This document shows, piece by piece, positions 42,951-54,100 of a stretch of DNA of 64,000 bases. The notes under the pieces are model-generated. The model ran no database searches, was not told the origin of the DNA, and was given only the letters and a program-made list of their open reading frames with translations. The DNA is from Hexactinellida sp. DTS-2022 (taxonomy: Eukaryota; Porifera; Hexactinellida): assembly GCA_028753945.1 (NCBI GenBank), contig JAPNXP010000013.1, positions 124,001-188,000 of the forward strand, given 5' to 3'. The position numbers and the translations under genes are program-made. How positions within the stretch are numbered: position 1 is the first letter of the stretch; the number at the start of each line of letters is the position of its first letter.

Positions 42951-44278
42951 ATGTCTCAACTGTCTAGGAAAACTCCCTTCCTTACCGCCATATGGTTAGT
43001 TGTCAGTTCTTATTCTACGCGTGTGTCTGACTTTCTCCCTATAGGGTACTTTATTGGTGCTTGGCATCAGTACACTGTTTCCCCAAAGAGTACAGAGCTG
43101 ATGTATCGAGAATTAGCTCTCTGAGATTTCAGATTGTATCGAGCTTTGACCAATTGTTTGTTCAGCTGGAAATGAGAAAAAATGAACTAATGGAAGAATT
43201 GGATGTGATAGAATACGAACTCTTGAGGGAACAAGAAGAAACAGATAAGTTTATTCGTATATTGGAAGACGGACATGAGTACTCCCGAGTTAATCACCAT
43301 CAGAGTGAATTTGTGACTTCTATTAAGAGTCAACACATTAATTATACTGAACATAAGTTAAAAGAACTCAAATACCATAGGAGCAAGTCTATTGTTGTGT
43401 TTATTTGGGATGATGGAATATTTCAGGATTTGAAGAACTTCAGTAAGATTATTTTGAAAGATAAGATTCCGTACCACGAGAAGATACACCCAGTTATTCA
43501 AACGGGTCGGTATGGCAGTTGGATCGGAGAAATCAAACCTCGTGGCATTGCCATTGATCCTAAGTCTAATAACATATTCATAGCGGATTTCGGTAATTCC
43601 CGAATTCAGGTGTTTGGCCCTAATGGCAATTATTTGTATAAGTTTGGGGATATTGAACCATGTAAGGCCAATTTACCTGTTGGTATAGCTATATATGACG
43701 ATAGGGTGTATGTGAGTCTTTTTAAGAAACAAATAAATATTTATACTTCGGAAGGGGACTACATTAATCAGTTTGGTAATACAGGAGGTGAGTTAGAGAT
43801 TACTTCTGATCCCAAGGGAATAGCTATATCCGAGATAAATGGAGATATCTATGTATGCAACTACGATAAAAATAATATTCTAGTCTACTCTAAAGATCTC
43901 AGTTATAAAACTAGTTTCGGAAAAGGTATATTAAACTTACCACGAGATATAGAATTCACTCGAGAAAGGATATATGTCCTGGATTTAGGAAACCCTTGCA
44001 TCCACATATTCAACAGAGATCACAGCTATTCTCATAGCATCAAGACAAAAAATAGAAGCGATACAATTGATTTCTTTACCTTAGATATAGAAGAAAACAT
44101 CTTAATAACCAATTATCCCACAAACATAATCAGTGTATTTAGCAATGAAGGTGCTCTGATACATCAGATCGGGGGAGAAATTGAATACTTCCATAGGCCG
44201 TTTGGAATTGCAATAGACAGAATGAATAGGATCGTAGTAGCGGCTGATGAGCAAAAAGGAAATTTAAAAATATTCTAG
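42951..44278 (+). CDS. Coiled-coil/NHL-repeat protein, tandem copy 2 (two exons)
   Basis: Exons 42951-42994 and 43045-44278 (50-bp intron, same junctions as copy 1) give 425 residues. The N-terminal coiled coil is almost unchanged from copy 1. The propeller has diverged more: IADFGNSRIQVFGPNGNYLYKF; a four-codon insertion TGGELEIT-like before SDPKGIAIS; LNLPRDIEFTRERIYVLD; KTKNRSDTIDFFTLD. Blade ends GGEIEYFHRPFGIAIDRMN are conserved. The pattern, with a conserved helix and variable propeller loops, suggests that the ligand-facing surface is what changes between copies. Confidence 0.8.
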
Positions 44279-44539
44279 TTGCAGAGTAACACTCTTGTTG
44301 TTTGTTATAAATTTTGAATTTAACTTAATTTAGTTGTAATTATATTGTTTAGATGTTTTTAATTTGTTTTATTAAAGCGGTACTAGCGCCATTAATTGCC
44401 CACAACTTGTATTTGAACAGAGAATCAAATGTAGTTATGTCCCAACAGTTCAAATCAGTTTATTAGCTTCATATGCGTTATGTAAGTTTGTTGTTGCTAT
44501 AATTAGCTTTTTGCTAGCAAAGAAGTACGTCTATGAATT

Positions 44540-45864
44540 ATGACTCAACTGTCTAGGAAAACTCCCTTCCTTGCCGCCATATGGTTAGTTGTCAGTTCTT
44601 ATTCTACGCGTGTGTCTGACTTTCTCCCTATAGGGTACTTTATTGGTGCTTGGCATCAGTACACTGTTTCCCCAAAGAGTACAGAGCTGATGTATCGAGA
44701 ATTAGCTCTCTGAGATCTCAGATTGTATCGAGCTTTGACCAATTGGTTGTTCAGCTGGAAATGAGAAAAAATGAACTAATGGAAGAATTGGATGTGATAG
44801 AATACGAACTCTTGAGGGAACAAGAAGAAACAGATAAGTTTATTCGTATATTGGAAGACGGACATGAGTACTCCCGAGTTAATCACCATCAGAGTGAATT
44901 TGTGACTTCTATTAAGAATCAACACATTACCGACACTGAACATAAGATAAAAGAACTCAAATACCATAAAAACAAGTCTGTTGTTGTGTTTATTTGGGAT
45001 GATGGAATATTTCAAGATTTGAACAAACTAAGTAAAATTATCTTGAAAGATAAGATCCCTTATCACGAGAAGATACACCCAGTTATTCAAACTAGTCAGT
45101 ATGGCAATAGAATCGGAGAAATCAAACCTCGTGGCATTGCCATTGATCCTAAGTCTAATAACATATTCATAGCGGATCATTATAATCACCGAATTCAAGT
45201 GTTTGACCCTAATGGCAAATATTTGTATAAGTTTGGGGATATTTCGGGGACACCAGGTAAAGTCAGTTACCCAGGTTGTATAGCTATATATGGCGATAAG
45301 GTGTTTGTGAGTCTTTATCAGAAATACGTGAATATTTATAATTTGGAAGGGGACTACATTAATAAGTTTGGTAACCCTAATTCCGATCCCAGAGGAATAG
45401 CTATATCCGAGATAAATGGAGATATCTATGTATGCAACTACGATAATAATACTATTCTAGTCTACTCTAAAGATCTCAGCTATAAAACTAGTTTCAGAAA
45501 AGACAAATTAAGCTACCCACGATATATAGAACTGACTCGAGATAGGATATATGTCCTGGATGAAGGGAACCCCTGTATGCACATATTCAACAGAGATCAC
45601 AGCTATTCTCATAGCATTGTGAGTAGAGGGAAACACGAAGCAGTTGAACACAGTTGTTTCTTTACCTTAGATATAGAAGAAAACATCTTGATAACCGATT
45701 TTAATAGAAACTTAATCAGTGTATTTAGCAATGAAGGTGCTCTGATACATCAGATCGGGGAAGGAACAAAATACTTCGATAAGCCATATGGAATCGCAAT
45801 AGACAGAATGAATAGGATTCTCGTAGCAGATCATAGGCTAGAAGGAAATCTAAAAATATTCTAG
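44540..45864 (+). CDS. Coiled-coil/NHL-repeat protein, tandem copy 3 (two exons)
   Basis: Exons 44540-44583 and 44634-45864 give 424 residues. Here one base is missing just before the start codon (GAATTATGACTC against GAATTTATGTCTC), which breaks any frame running in from upstream but leaves the ATG and exon 1 intact. This supports the chosen ATG in all three copies. The coiled coil is identical to copy 1 over long stretches. The propeller differs at loops (GDISGTPGKVSYPGCIAIYG; GEGTKYFDKPYGIAIDRMN; VADHRLEGNLKIF). Copies 1 and 3 share more propeller sequence with each other than with copy 2. Confidence 0.8.
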
Positions 45865-45930
45865 CTACAGAGTAACACTCTTGTTGTTTGGTTTTCTACA
45901 TTTCGAATTTTATTTATTTATTAATAATTA

Positions 45931-46012
45931 CAGTAGACCTTCGTTAAACAAATTTTTTGGATAATTCAAACAAATTTAGACGGTCCCATGGTGTTCGTAC
46001 GAGAGTCTACTG
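45931..46012. mobile_element. 82-bp miniature element, Tc1/pogo-like (TA target)
   Basis: Begins CAGTAGACCTTCGTTAAAC and ends GTTCGTACGAGAGTCTACTG, partly inverted copies of each other, flanked by TA. It lies between NHL copy 3 and PSMA4. The inner string GGATAATTCAAACAAATT recurs, diverged, at 61.7 kb. Confidence 0.75.
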
Positions 46013-46106
46013 TATATTGTTAGATGTTAATAATGCATTTTAATTAAAAAGTTATACTAGACCAATATTTCCCAATACTTATTTAGGCAGATAATCATTA
46101 GTAGCT

Positions 46107-46901
46107 ATGTCCCGTCAGTATGACACTAAGACTACCATATTCAGTCCGGAGGGCAGGCTCTACCAAGTGGAGTATGCCATGGAGGCTATCAACCATGCTG
46201 GGAACTGTCTCGGGCTTTTGGCCAGTGACGGTATTCTCCTAGCCGCGGAATACCGACTTGTGACACCTCTCCTCGACGAAGCCGGGTTTTCCGAGAAAAT
46301 ATACCGGTTGGATAAGCACGTGGCGTGTAGCGTAGCCGGCATAACCGGAGATGCCAATGTGCTCACTGAGTATCTACGCACGACTGCCCAGAGACACGTG
46401 ATAAAGTACGGAGAGCCCATGCCAGTGGAGCAGCTGGTACAGTCCCTATCGGACGTCAAGCAGCGCTACACGCAGTTCGGGGGCCTCCGGCCGTTCGGCG
46501 TATCCATCCTGTACATGGGGTGGGACAAGCACTACCAGTACCAACTGTACCAGTCCGACCCGAGTGGGAACTACAGCGGCTGGAAGGCCACGTGTATCGG
46601 TAAGAACCAGCAGCAGGCCATGTCTCAGCTGAGACAGGACTACAAGGAGGGCCAGCTGCCCACGCTCCAGGAGGCGAAGGCACTCGCCATTAAGGTGTTG
46701 AGCAAGACTATAGACGCCGCTAAGCTTAGCGTCGACACGGTGGAGATAGCTACCTTGCAGAGGGGCGAATCGGACGAGGGGCCTGCTACGAAGATAAAAA
46801 TGATGGATAAAGACGAGCTGAGGAAACTTATCGAGGAACACGAGGCGCTGGTCGAAGTTGAGAAGCAGACAGATAAGCCGAAAGGAGTTATTAAAGATTA
46901 A
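46107..46901 (+). CDS. PSMA4: 20S proteasome subunit alpha-3 (alpha type 4)
   Basis: Single exon, 264 residues (human 261). The N-terminal alpha signature [27 protein letters not shown] is present, followed by [74 protein letters not shown] and [12 protein letters not shown]. These match PSMA4 rather than the other alpha subunits. The C-terminal tail is charged ([19 protein letters not shown]), as in the family. It forms part of the outer alpha ring that gates entry to the proteasome. The ATG at 46107 follows TAGCT closely. Confidence 0.96.
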   Translation: MSRQYDTKTTIFSPEGRLYQVEYAMEAINHAGNCLGLLASDGILLAAEYRLVTPLLDEAGFSEKIYRLDKHVACSVAGITGDANVLTEYLRTTAQRHVIKYGEPMPVEQLVQSLSDVKQRYTQFGGLRPFGVSILYMGWDKHYQYQLYQSDPSGNYSGWKATCIGKNQQQAMSQLRQDYKEGQLPTLQEAKALAIKVLSKTIDAAKLSVDTVEIATLQRGESDEGPATKIKMMDKDELRKLIEEHEALVEVEKQTDKPKGVIKD

Positions 46902-47421
46902 AACTTGGCCATCAACTAGAGAGTGTTAGTGTATTAGTGAACTTGTTAGATTGTCCTAATGGAAATGAATGGACTTCGTTATGAATATGTCAACGTGCTC
47001 TTATAAGTTGTTCAAGCATTTTCAATTCTATAATTTTTGATTATGCTCGCACAACTCATGTAACAGTAATTATTTGAACTAATTTATCAAAATAGATATC
47101 AACATTTGAAGTTTGAATATTTTGAATAAGTTTCTTCTAGAAATGGAATCAGAAAGTGTATAAAAGATATATTTCGGATGTACGTACACAATATATCATT
47201 GAAAATAACTGAATCATATAATGAACTCTATCGTCAGTGTAACAGATATATGGCAGGCATCGTATTTATTATACACTGTGATATATTTAGAAACTGTATC
47301 CATAATGTTTACGTATTATTTCAGGCCAAAGTACTTTGTTTTTGATATAAATACCACTGGAAATAGTAGAATATATAAACACAAATAATATAATTATTTA
47401 ATCAAATAAATAATAATAATA
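46902..47421. other. Intergenic DNA, nothing recognised
   Basis: Very AT-rich. Contains the 3' end of PSMA4 and the 5' region of the fourth NHL gene. No element ends or open frames of interest. Confidence 0.55.
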
Positions 47422-48711
47422 ATGGAAGCTCATAAAAATTTCAGCTTTAAGAATCAATTGAACTACACGAGAGATGCGATTTCAGAATCTTTCGACAGAC
47501 TTAACAGAGATATAGAGAGGAGGAGAGAGTACCTTTTGGAGAAACTCGATGAGTTGGAAGAGAACTACGAATTGATATATGGGCCTGAAAGCAACAACCT
47601 AGCCGATCTGTCGAAAATAAAACGACAGATAAGCGAGTCGATAAAGGGCAACAGCATGCAGGAATTCAAAGACCAACAAATCAGTGATATTAATAATAAA
47701 ATGGAGGAACTGAGAAAGAAGATGGAGATTGAAATTAAGCTCTGTTGGAAGGAATATCTGTTCGATTCCTTCACGCAGATTCTTGACCAGATCAACATAG
47801 AAGTAATTGTCTTAGAGCGGGATAATGAGACCGAATCTTCTATCTATTTCAAATCCAGCTGTGACACAACTATGTCACCAATACTTAACCCGCCATCCAA
47901 GTTAACACAACTTAAGCCATACGCCACTGCTTGCATTAAAGGCAGCAAACCTGGAGAACTGAGCAACCCACGAGGAGTAGCAGTAGACGACTCAACAGAG
48001 AGGATATACATAGCGGACCATGGGAATAGTAGGCTCCAGGTATTCAACTATGAGGGCGAATATATTTCCCAGTTCAGCGAGTCGAAAGCAGACAAGCCAT
48101 ACGGAGTAGCGCTATACGAGAACTCACTGTTCGTAACAATGGAAGGTACAAACAGTGTTTGTAAGTTTAGTTTAGAAGGGAAACTACTGGTGAAGAAAGG
48201 AGGCAAATTTAGCGATAAATTTAGAAGTCCATACGGAATAACGGTCGGGCCTAACGGCATAGTGTACCTGTGTGATTACGGGAACAATAGGGTTAAAGGG
48301 TTAACAACCGCTCTAAAGTATTCCTGTACAATTGGCAAAGGTATGTTGGACGGGCCAATGGATGTAAAGACTAATGGGAACGAGGAAATACTTGTGCTAG
48401 ACAGCAGTAAGGAATGTATGCACGTGTTTAACTTCGGAGGAGAACTGCTTAGAAGTATGCTCACGCGGGGTGTAGTTAACCAGTTGAGCAATCCATGGTT
48501 TTTCAGCGTAGGCTGTAGCGGAATGGTGTTTATGACAGATTCGAGTAAGAGCGTTATCAACATGTTCTCAGCCGACGGAGATCTCGTGAATACGATTGGT
48601 GGGAGTGGGGGAGGCGCAGAATTCGTGTTTCCAACTGGAATAGCTGTTCGGAGCGGAAATAAGCCAGTCTGTGTATTCAATAAGAAAAGCGCGCTTTTGC
48701 AAATATTTTAA
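47422..48711 (+). CDS. Coiled-coil/NHL-repeat protein, divergent fourth member
   Basis: 429 residues, single exon, starting at an ATG directly after a TAATAATAATA string. The N-terminus is helical (LNYTRDAISESFDRLNRDIE; EYLLEKLDELEENYEL), aligning with the start of exon 2 of the tandem copies. NHL blades follow: KPGELSNPRGVAVDDSTERIYIAD, SRLQVFNYEGEYISQFSE, FRSPYGITVGPNGIVYLCDY, MLDGPMDVKTNGNEEILVLD, NPWFFSVGCSGMVFMTDSS, GGGAEFVFPTGIAV. It is clearly of the same family but lacks the short first exon and intron of the tandem copies and is far more diverged, so it is an older duplicate. Function unknown. Confidence 0.83.
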   Translation: MEAHKNFSFKNQLNYTRDAISESFDRLNRDIERRREYLLEKLDELEENYELIYGPESNNLADLSKIKRQISESIKGNSMQEFKDQQISDINNKMEELRKKMEIEIKLCWKEYLFDSFTQILDQINIEVIVLERDNETESSIYFKSSCDTTMSPILNPPSKLTQLKPYATACIKGSKPGELSNPRGVAVDDSTERIYIADHGNSRLQVFNYEGEYISQFSESKADKPYGVALYENSLFVTMEGTNSVCKFSLEGKLLVKKGGKFSDKFRSPYGITVGPNGIVYLCDYGNNRVKGLTTALKYSCTIGKGMLDGPMDVKTNGNEEILVLDSSKECMHVFNFGGELLRSMLTRGVVNQLSNPWFFSVGCSGMVFMTDSSKSVINMFSADGDLVNTIGGSGGGAEFVFPTGIAVRSGNKPVCVFNKKSALLQIF

Positions 48712-49737
48712 TTCCCAATTACTCGTTATTGTATTTAATATTAATTATGCTAAATTATACGCTCTTTATTTATTTATTTTTAATTGAATTTAATATACAA
48801 AGGGAGAACAATCGAGAGTAATAAGGTTAAGAAAATCAAAATTCCAATCCAATACTCCAACTTGCAAAACTTACAAATTTCAGCTATCACTCCATCTTCT
48901 CTTAGTAGAATTTTATAGCCAGATTATTACCCGAGGCTGTACTCAAAGTTATCCCACTATACAGCACAATAGTATTCTTAATTGCTCTCAAATCAATCTA
49001 CTAAAATGTGCCCTTTATTATTAAGAAATTAGTCTCCCATTTAAAATATATTTGTTTCTTCTCTAACAGTTGAAAGTAATGTTTATTTCAATCCTATCTC
49101 CATCTGTAGGGGATAGAGGGGTGTTTGCAGGACTTTCATGCAATGGCGTGGGTCTGTTGATATTTCTGATATAAATAAGGACACGTGGCGAAATATACGA
49201 ATAATTAATATTGCTCACAGCAATTAATTCTGTTGTTTTTATGTAGTTCATGTAAATTAATATTGCGGCTTCAAATACAGTATATGGAAGCTTGCGCACC
49301 CTTAAATCAGCAAAAACATCTTGAAAGTATTAGTCGGTTAGAAAGTTCTTATAACAGTGTGCCATGTCGGCTAGTTCTTATTGCAAGACTGACATTAGCT
49401 AATTAATTACTGTACTGTGTTAAAAATGTTGTGAAAATGTTTTATTCAACAATAAAGTACTGAGTATAAATAAATCTTAGGTAATATAAAGTTATATATT
49501 TCCATATTTAAGATTTAGCAATATTTCCTCCGGTTCTAAATACAATGTATTTTAAGGTACTTTCCATTTCAGAACTCGTGTGATTAATTGCAGAAATACT
49601 TACACAACAACAAAAATTATAATGTATAAATCTTTGTTAGTATTTCTAAGACAATATTCCAAATTCCAAATTTATATTTATTAATATTGCTTAGCGGAGG
49701 GGGGGGGGGGTTATATAAAATACAATAGAACAATGTT
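48712..49737. other. 1-kb convergent intergenic region
   Basis: Lies between the stop codons of the fourth NHL gene (plus) and CRBN (minus). It is AT-rich. A run of 12 G (49699-49710) near the CRBN end is a likely sequencing or assembly weak spot. A 78-codon frame at 49063-49299 has no coding character. Confidence 0.6.
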
Positions 49738-51024
49738 TTAAGGAATTTCCCATTTCAGAGATCGTCTGGTTAATCCGTAGAATACTTTAGGAATGAGTTT
49801 AACAGATTGGAATTTCCACCCCAGGTGTCCCCCACAGTGCGCACAGTTCATAACGGTCCACTCGTACCCCGGAAACCAGCTGTGCTCACTTGTAGGTTTA
49901 CCAATGAACATTGCGTTTAGCACTCTGCTTACAGTTAGCGTATCGTGCACAAACCCATGCGGGTTTATATAGTTAGCCAGCGGACCGTCCTGCGACATGC
50001 TGAATATGAATTTAGAGTTTGTAATGTTAGAAGCGCAGTTAATGCAGTGCAGCTCTGAGGTGTGAGACAGGCACTTTAGAATGTATTGCAGTCGCTGGTG
50101 CGGCGAGTCGATACTGAGTATGCGCAGTAGAACTTTGTTAACGAAGGGAAGACTGCCAGCGAATTTGTAAGTGAATGCTATGAACTCGGTTGGCATCTGA
50201 CAGGGCAATGGACCTAATTTCTCAATGAAGAGAGACTTTGCATGTTCCATCAGTTCATCTTCTTCAAACAATCTCAGTGTCCATCTGTGACAAGCCAGAG
50301 CTGTGGCAGATCTCTTGAACCGCCTGTATGGCCTCAGCATATCCATGGTTGCCTGCTTGCTCATCTCAAGACCGTGTGTCTGTACGAACTGAGTAGCAGA
50401 CAGCGCGCTCCTCAAGAGAGTGTCCGGACAGTTGAATATGTGTGGCGGCACTGGTTGTATGGGGTCGTCAGGGAGGGCCTGTACGATTCCCATTTGTAGC
50501 CTGAAGGAAACGGGGGGATATTTAGGCGCCAATGCCTGTATGATTCTGACACGCTGTCTGCCTACAGTTGTGATGGTCAGCACTTCACGAATGCAGTTAT
50601 ATGACTTGTTATGTATCTCAGCTGTGCAGCCTATATCCAGGATGTAAGACCGGGATTTGGATTTGCTGTCTATTATAGGCGCTGCCACTACGATAGCGTT
50701 AGACCGCTTCAGGTGCTGCTCTATGAAGGCTATCTCGTTCCCGTCGAAAGAGAGAGGCAGTGCTTTCAGTGGGAACAGAACAATTTCGTTTAATAGGATT
50801 GGTAATAGCATTTTCTCTCTCTCTGGTAACCACGTGCATCCTCTCAGCTCCTCCTTGTCTCCCCCTATATAGCTGTGCTGAGAAGCCAGGGTCTTATTGA
50901 ATGCTACGCAGTCTGTTTCTTCCGAATCTGACTTGCTTGTACTCGAGTCCTGAGAGGCTGTGGCCTCATCAGGCGAGGGGTTGCCATCCCCAAACTCCCC
51001 AATCTCACCAAATTCCCCGGACAT
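49738..51024 (-). CDS. CRBN: Cereblon, substrate receptor of the CRL4 ubiquitin ligase
   Basis: 428 residues (human 442) from the ATG at 51024. The N-terminal region is acidic, followed by the LON-like domain (about 72-310: LPILLNEIVLFPLKALPLS; VGRQRVRIIQA) and the DDB1-binding helices. The C-terminal CULT domain keeps zinc ligands C327, C330, C394 and C397. The tri-tryptophan pocket is W383, W389 and W403 with H381 (EHSWFPGYEWTVMNC; HLGWKF). The residue equivalent to human Val388 is valine (Val391), the form that permits neosubstrate recruitment by thalidomide-type drugs in human; mouse has isoleucine there. The natural ligands reported for the pocket are C-terminal cyclic imides. Single exon. 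Confidence 0.95.
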   Translation of the reverse strand: MSGEFGEIGEFGDGNPSPDEATASQDSSTSKSDSEETDCVAFNKTLASQHSYIGGDKEELRGCTWLPEREKMLLPILLNEIVLFPLKALPLSFDGNEIAFIEQHLKRSNAIVVAAPIIDSKSKSRSYILDIGCTAEIHNKSYNCIREVLTITTVGRQRVRIIQALAPKYPPVSFRLQMGIVQALPDDPIQPVPPHIFNCPDTLLRSALSATQFVQTHGLEMSKQATMDMLRPYRRFKRSATALACHRWTLRLFEEDELMEHAKSLFIEKLGPLPCQMPTEFIAFTYKFAGSLPFVNKVLLRILSIDSPHQRLQYILKCLSHTSELHCINCASNITNSKFIFSMSQDGPLANYINPHGFVHDTLTVSRVLNAMFIGKPTSEHSWFPGYEWTVMNCAHCGGHLGWKFQSVKLIPKVFYGLTRRSLKWEIP

Positions 51025-51181
51025 TGGGCTTATCAAATACTCTATTCACTAACATGAGTAGAATATTAAAATGCTACTTTTTATCAAAATATTTTCAATA
51101 CAATTTACAAATACACTTTATATATCGGATAACATACGTGTATCAATTACCAGAAACTATACGGACTTATTGAGTATCGTA

Positions 51182-54100
51182 CTAAGAAGTGTCTAGCCCT
51201 CTCAGCAGCAGATTGTACTGCACAATAGAGTCTCCCTTAACAGTAACCTTGTAGTAGGCCAGCATCCGCTTGTGTCCCGTCTCCAACTGCTTTGGATTAA
51301 ATGTAATACTAACCTCCATCGTCGTACCAGCCTCAACAGCTGATTTCATAGGCTCTAAGTGGAATACCTTCTGAGCATTTGTGGGCTCTAGGAGTTCAAT
51401 AGTAAAATCTCCATTCGGTTTGAAGCCTGTGGCCCTATGCTTTATATTAGTTATCTTCATAACTTGTTGTAAATCGCTCTTATCAGGACCTCCCTTGTAT
51501 ACGAATACTTTTGTAATGTACGTGTATCTAGTTGGAGATTGCGGCAGCATAAGGTCTACTGGGTATATTCTATCGCTGTGTACGTACATGTTCATATCGT
51601 GACCTCTCCCCTTAACATCGAGACAGAAATAATCTTCTGTCTTGTTTATTTTTATTTTTAAAACTTCGGCGTACAACAGAGATGGCCGGTCGGGTGTTAA
51701 ACTGACTGTTAAATCTTTCTTGGAATTAGGTGGGATTTCTCCACGGAATGGGATGATATTGAATGCAGGCTGGCCAGTGTAGTTCTTGCCTGTAGTAGTC
51801 TCAGTCATGCTACAGCAGTAGGTACTGGGAAGATGGGACTTGTTGTTAATCGCGAAATTTAACTCCAAACTCTCGTTCAATATCACATCTCCCAATTCTA
51901 AGCCTCCCTCTATAACATTCTCTTCAGAGTCTAACAATTCCAACTCCAGCTTAACTCCCTTTGCGCTCAGAAAGAAAGATACTCTATTGTATTCCTCGTA
52001 GCATATAGTGCATTGCTCGTAGCAGAGCTCGTCTGTGTCCGGGACAAAGTTAACAATAACACTGAAAGTCTTTCCCGGAGCAATTGGCCTTGGCGCGTTT
52101 ATAACTTCAAAGGGTCCATTGATATTAAGCGGCTCTACTCGAAATGTGATCTCTCCTTCTGATGTGTTTTCTAACTCCAACTTGCGGACTATTTTCATTC
52201 CAATCAAGCACTCGCCGAATTCAACACATCTCCCCTGAACCCCGTTCAGTTTAAGTTTTGGTTTATTTGTTGGGAGAATCACTTCCAACAAGAGCGTCTC
52301 ATCTTTGATAATGGTAGGTGATTGGGTTGCTATGGAGACAAAGCAGGGTATACGGAATGTATCGATTTTATCCTGGAACATTTGTGTGAGTTTCTCTCTC
52401 GCTTCTAGCCAGGCTGCTGAATCTTCTTTTACCCTCTCTTTCGGGATCTCCGTTGAGGGCTTAGAGTTCTTTAGTAGCATACCACAGCTGCTCTTCTTCT
52501 CTACGAGCGATACTCTAGAGCTGGTGCCTCCCTCTGTCGACCTAACTTCCTCCTTCAAGCTCTCGCGCGCGAGATCTGCTATCTCCTGTGCAGGGATTGT
52601 CGGGAAGAATTCAACGCTAATATTCGCTTTCTGCCCCGTGGCTACAATGCCTGCTTCTGGCGTTATTCGTATCGGAGCGCCTTTGGGTACAACGAATTGG
52701 AATATTCTGTCTGAGTTAACAGGTGCTACGCCGCGAACCTTTGCGCTTGAAAGCCGCGCAATTTTTGGGTTCAAAATATGAATATTCGCGAATGAAAAAT
52801 CATCGATAATGGTTGACCTGAATGCTATTTTTGTATGCGACAGCTGCAAGCCAGACTGCACTCCTCTCCCAACGCAACCTATGCCGTAGTCCCTGTCATA
52901 CTGAGACTTACAAGTGAGGGAGAACTCGTACAACTTGATCTTATCTGGGTTGAATGCTAGACGCACTTCACATTTTTCTTTAGGCATTAAAGTCATGAAA
53001 CCATCATAAGGTTGTATCGCGATGTAGTGTGGGACATTTATGAATCCTATTTTCTGAGGCAACAACGAATGGTTGGTAACTTCTACGTTTGCTACGACGC
53101 TCTCTTGCATGTGACAGGTGCCAAAGTTTATATATGTTTTATCGAAGCTTATTTCCGCACGTGTGAGAATCGCGAAAAGTGTAAATGGCAGCGGCAATGT
53201 CTGACCCTTTATTACGAAATTAAATTTGATATAAAACTCCCCAGTCTCAGTGTTAAAGTACTGTTTGTATTTATCATTCCAAAGCTCCACTGTCGGTGTG
53301 AACTGAACCTGTAGACTCAGTTTGCCCTGCCCCTGTACTAGCGTGTTTAACGGAGATACATGGACTGTGCTGCTCATTGCATTAGGTAGGTCAGTAGATA
53401 TGCCCAATGGGTTGATGCCCTGGTTGTGTATTACTACAGAATCTTGGTAGAATGAGCCCGCTATACATATCATCATGTCCAGAGAATCTCTTTCGAGCCA
53501 AATAGGAAGGTCGGTACTCTCAGCACAAACAGTACACACTATTGTCTCTAACCCTTTGTGACTGAAATTAATCGCGAAATCTTCCACCTCTACTCCAGCC
53601 TCATCTGGTGCGAATTCAAATTCAATCACGCATTTCGAATACCCAGCTAAGTGCCCATTTGCAGTTAAGCACTTTATATTACAGCTGGTGACAGGCTCTG
53701 TCTTCATTATTTCCTCCGGAGCTTCGGAAGTAGTATCATCCTGTGTCTCTTGTGTTTGCTCGCTTTTCTCTTCAACTGACTGCGTCTCAGATTCTACAGG
53801 CTTCTCCTCTCCTATTCTGAAGTCCGTTGGGATCGCGCCTTGGTTCCTCAGCTCGATTGATTTTCGAATTTTCTCTCCTTTGCAGATTCTCCCGAAATCG
53901 ATTCGCTCGTTTTCCAAAGAAACAATGCATTTCTTCATACAACAGCTGACCAGCACCTCAAAAGCTCCTGTCTGCGTCAGAAAACAAACCGCCCCCTCGA
54001 TATCCATGTCCACTCGAGGCACGAATTTAATTTGGAACGAGCAGGTGAGTCCCGCTGAGAGGGGCCCGGGAGGATCGAATTCAACAAAACAGAAACCTTT

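Larger units (their letters stand above)
41300..45900 (+). repeat. Three direct tandem units of about 1.55 kb, each with one NHL gene
   Basis: Not only the coding parts but also the 5' flank (TAGCTTTTGCTAGCAGAGAA and around), the 50-bp intron and the 3' flank (AGCTACAGAGTAACACTCTT; ATTAAAGCGGTACTAG) are repeated. Unit starts lie near 41325, 42915 and 44500. Close similarity of non-coding parts points to recent unequal crossing-over or ongoing conversion. Confidence 0.88.

Noticed and set aside
49063-49299. 78-codon minus-strand frame between NHL gene 4 and CRBN
   Set aside because: AT-rich, no motif, no supporting context; typical chance frame.
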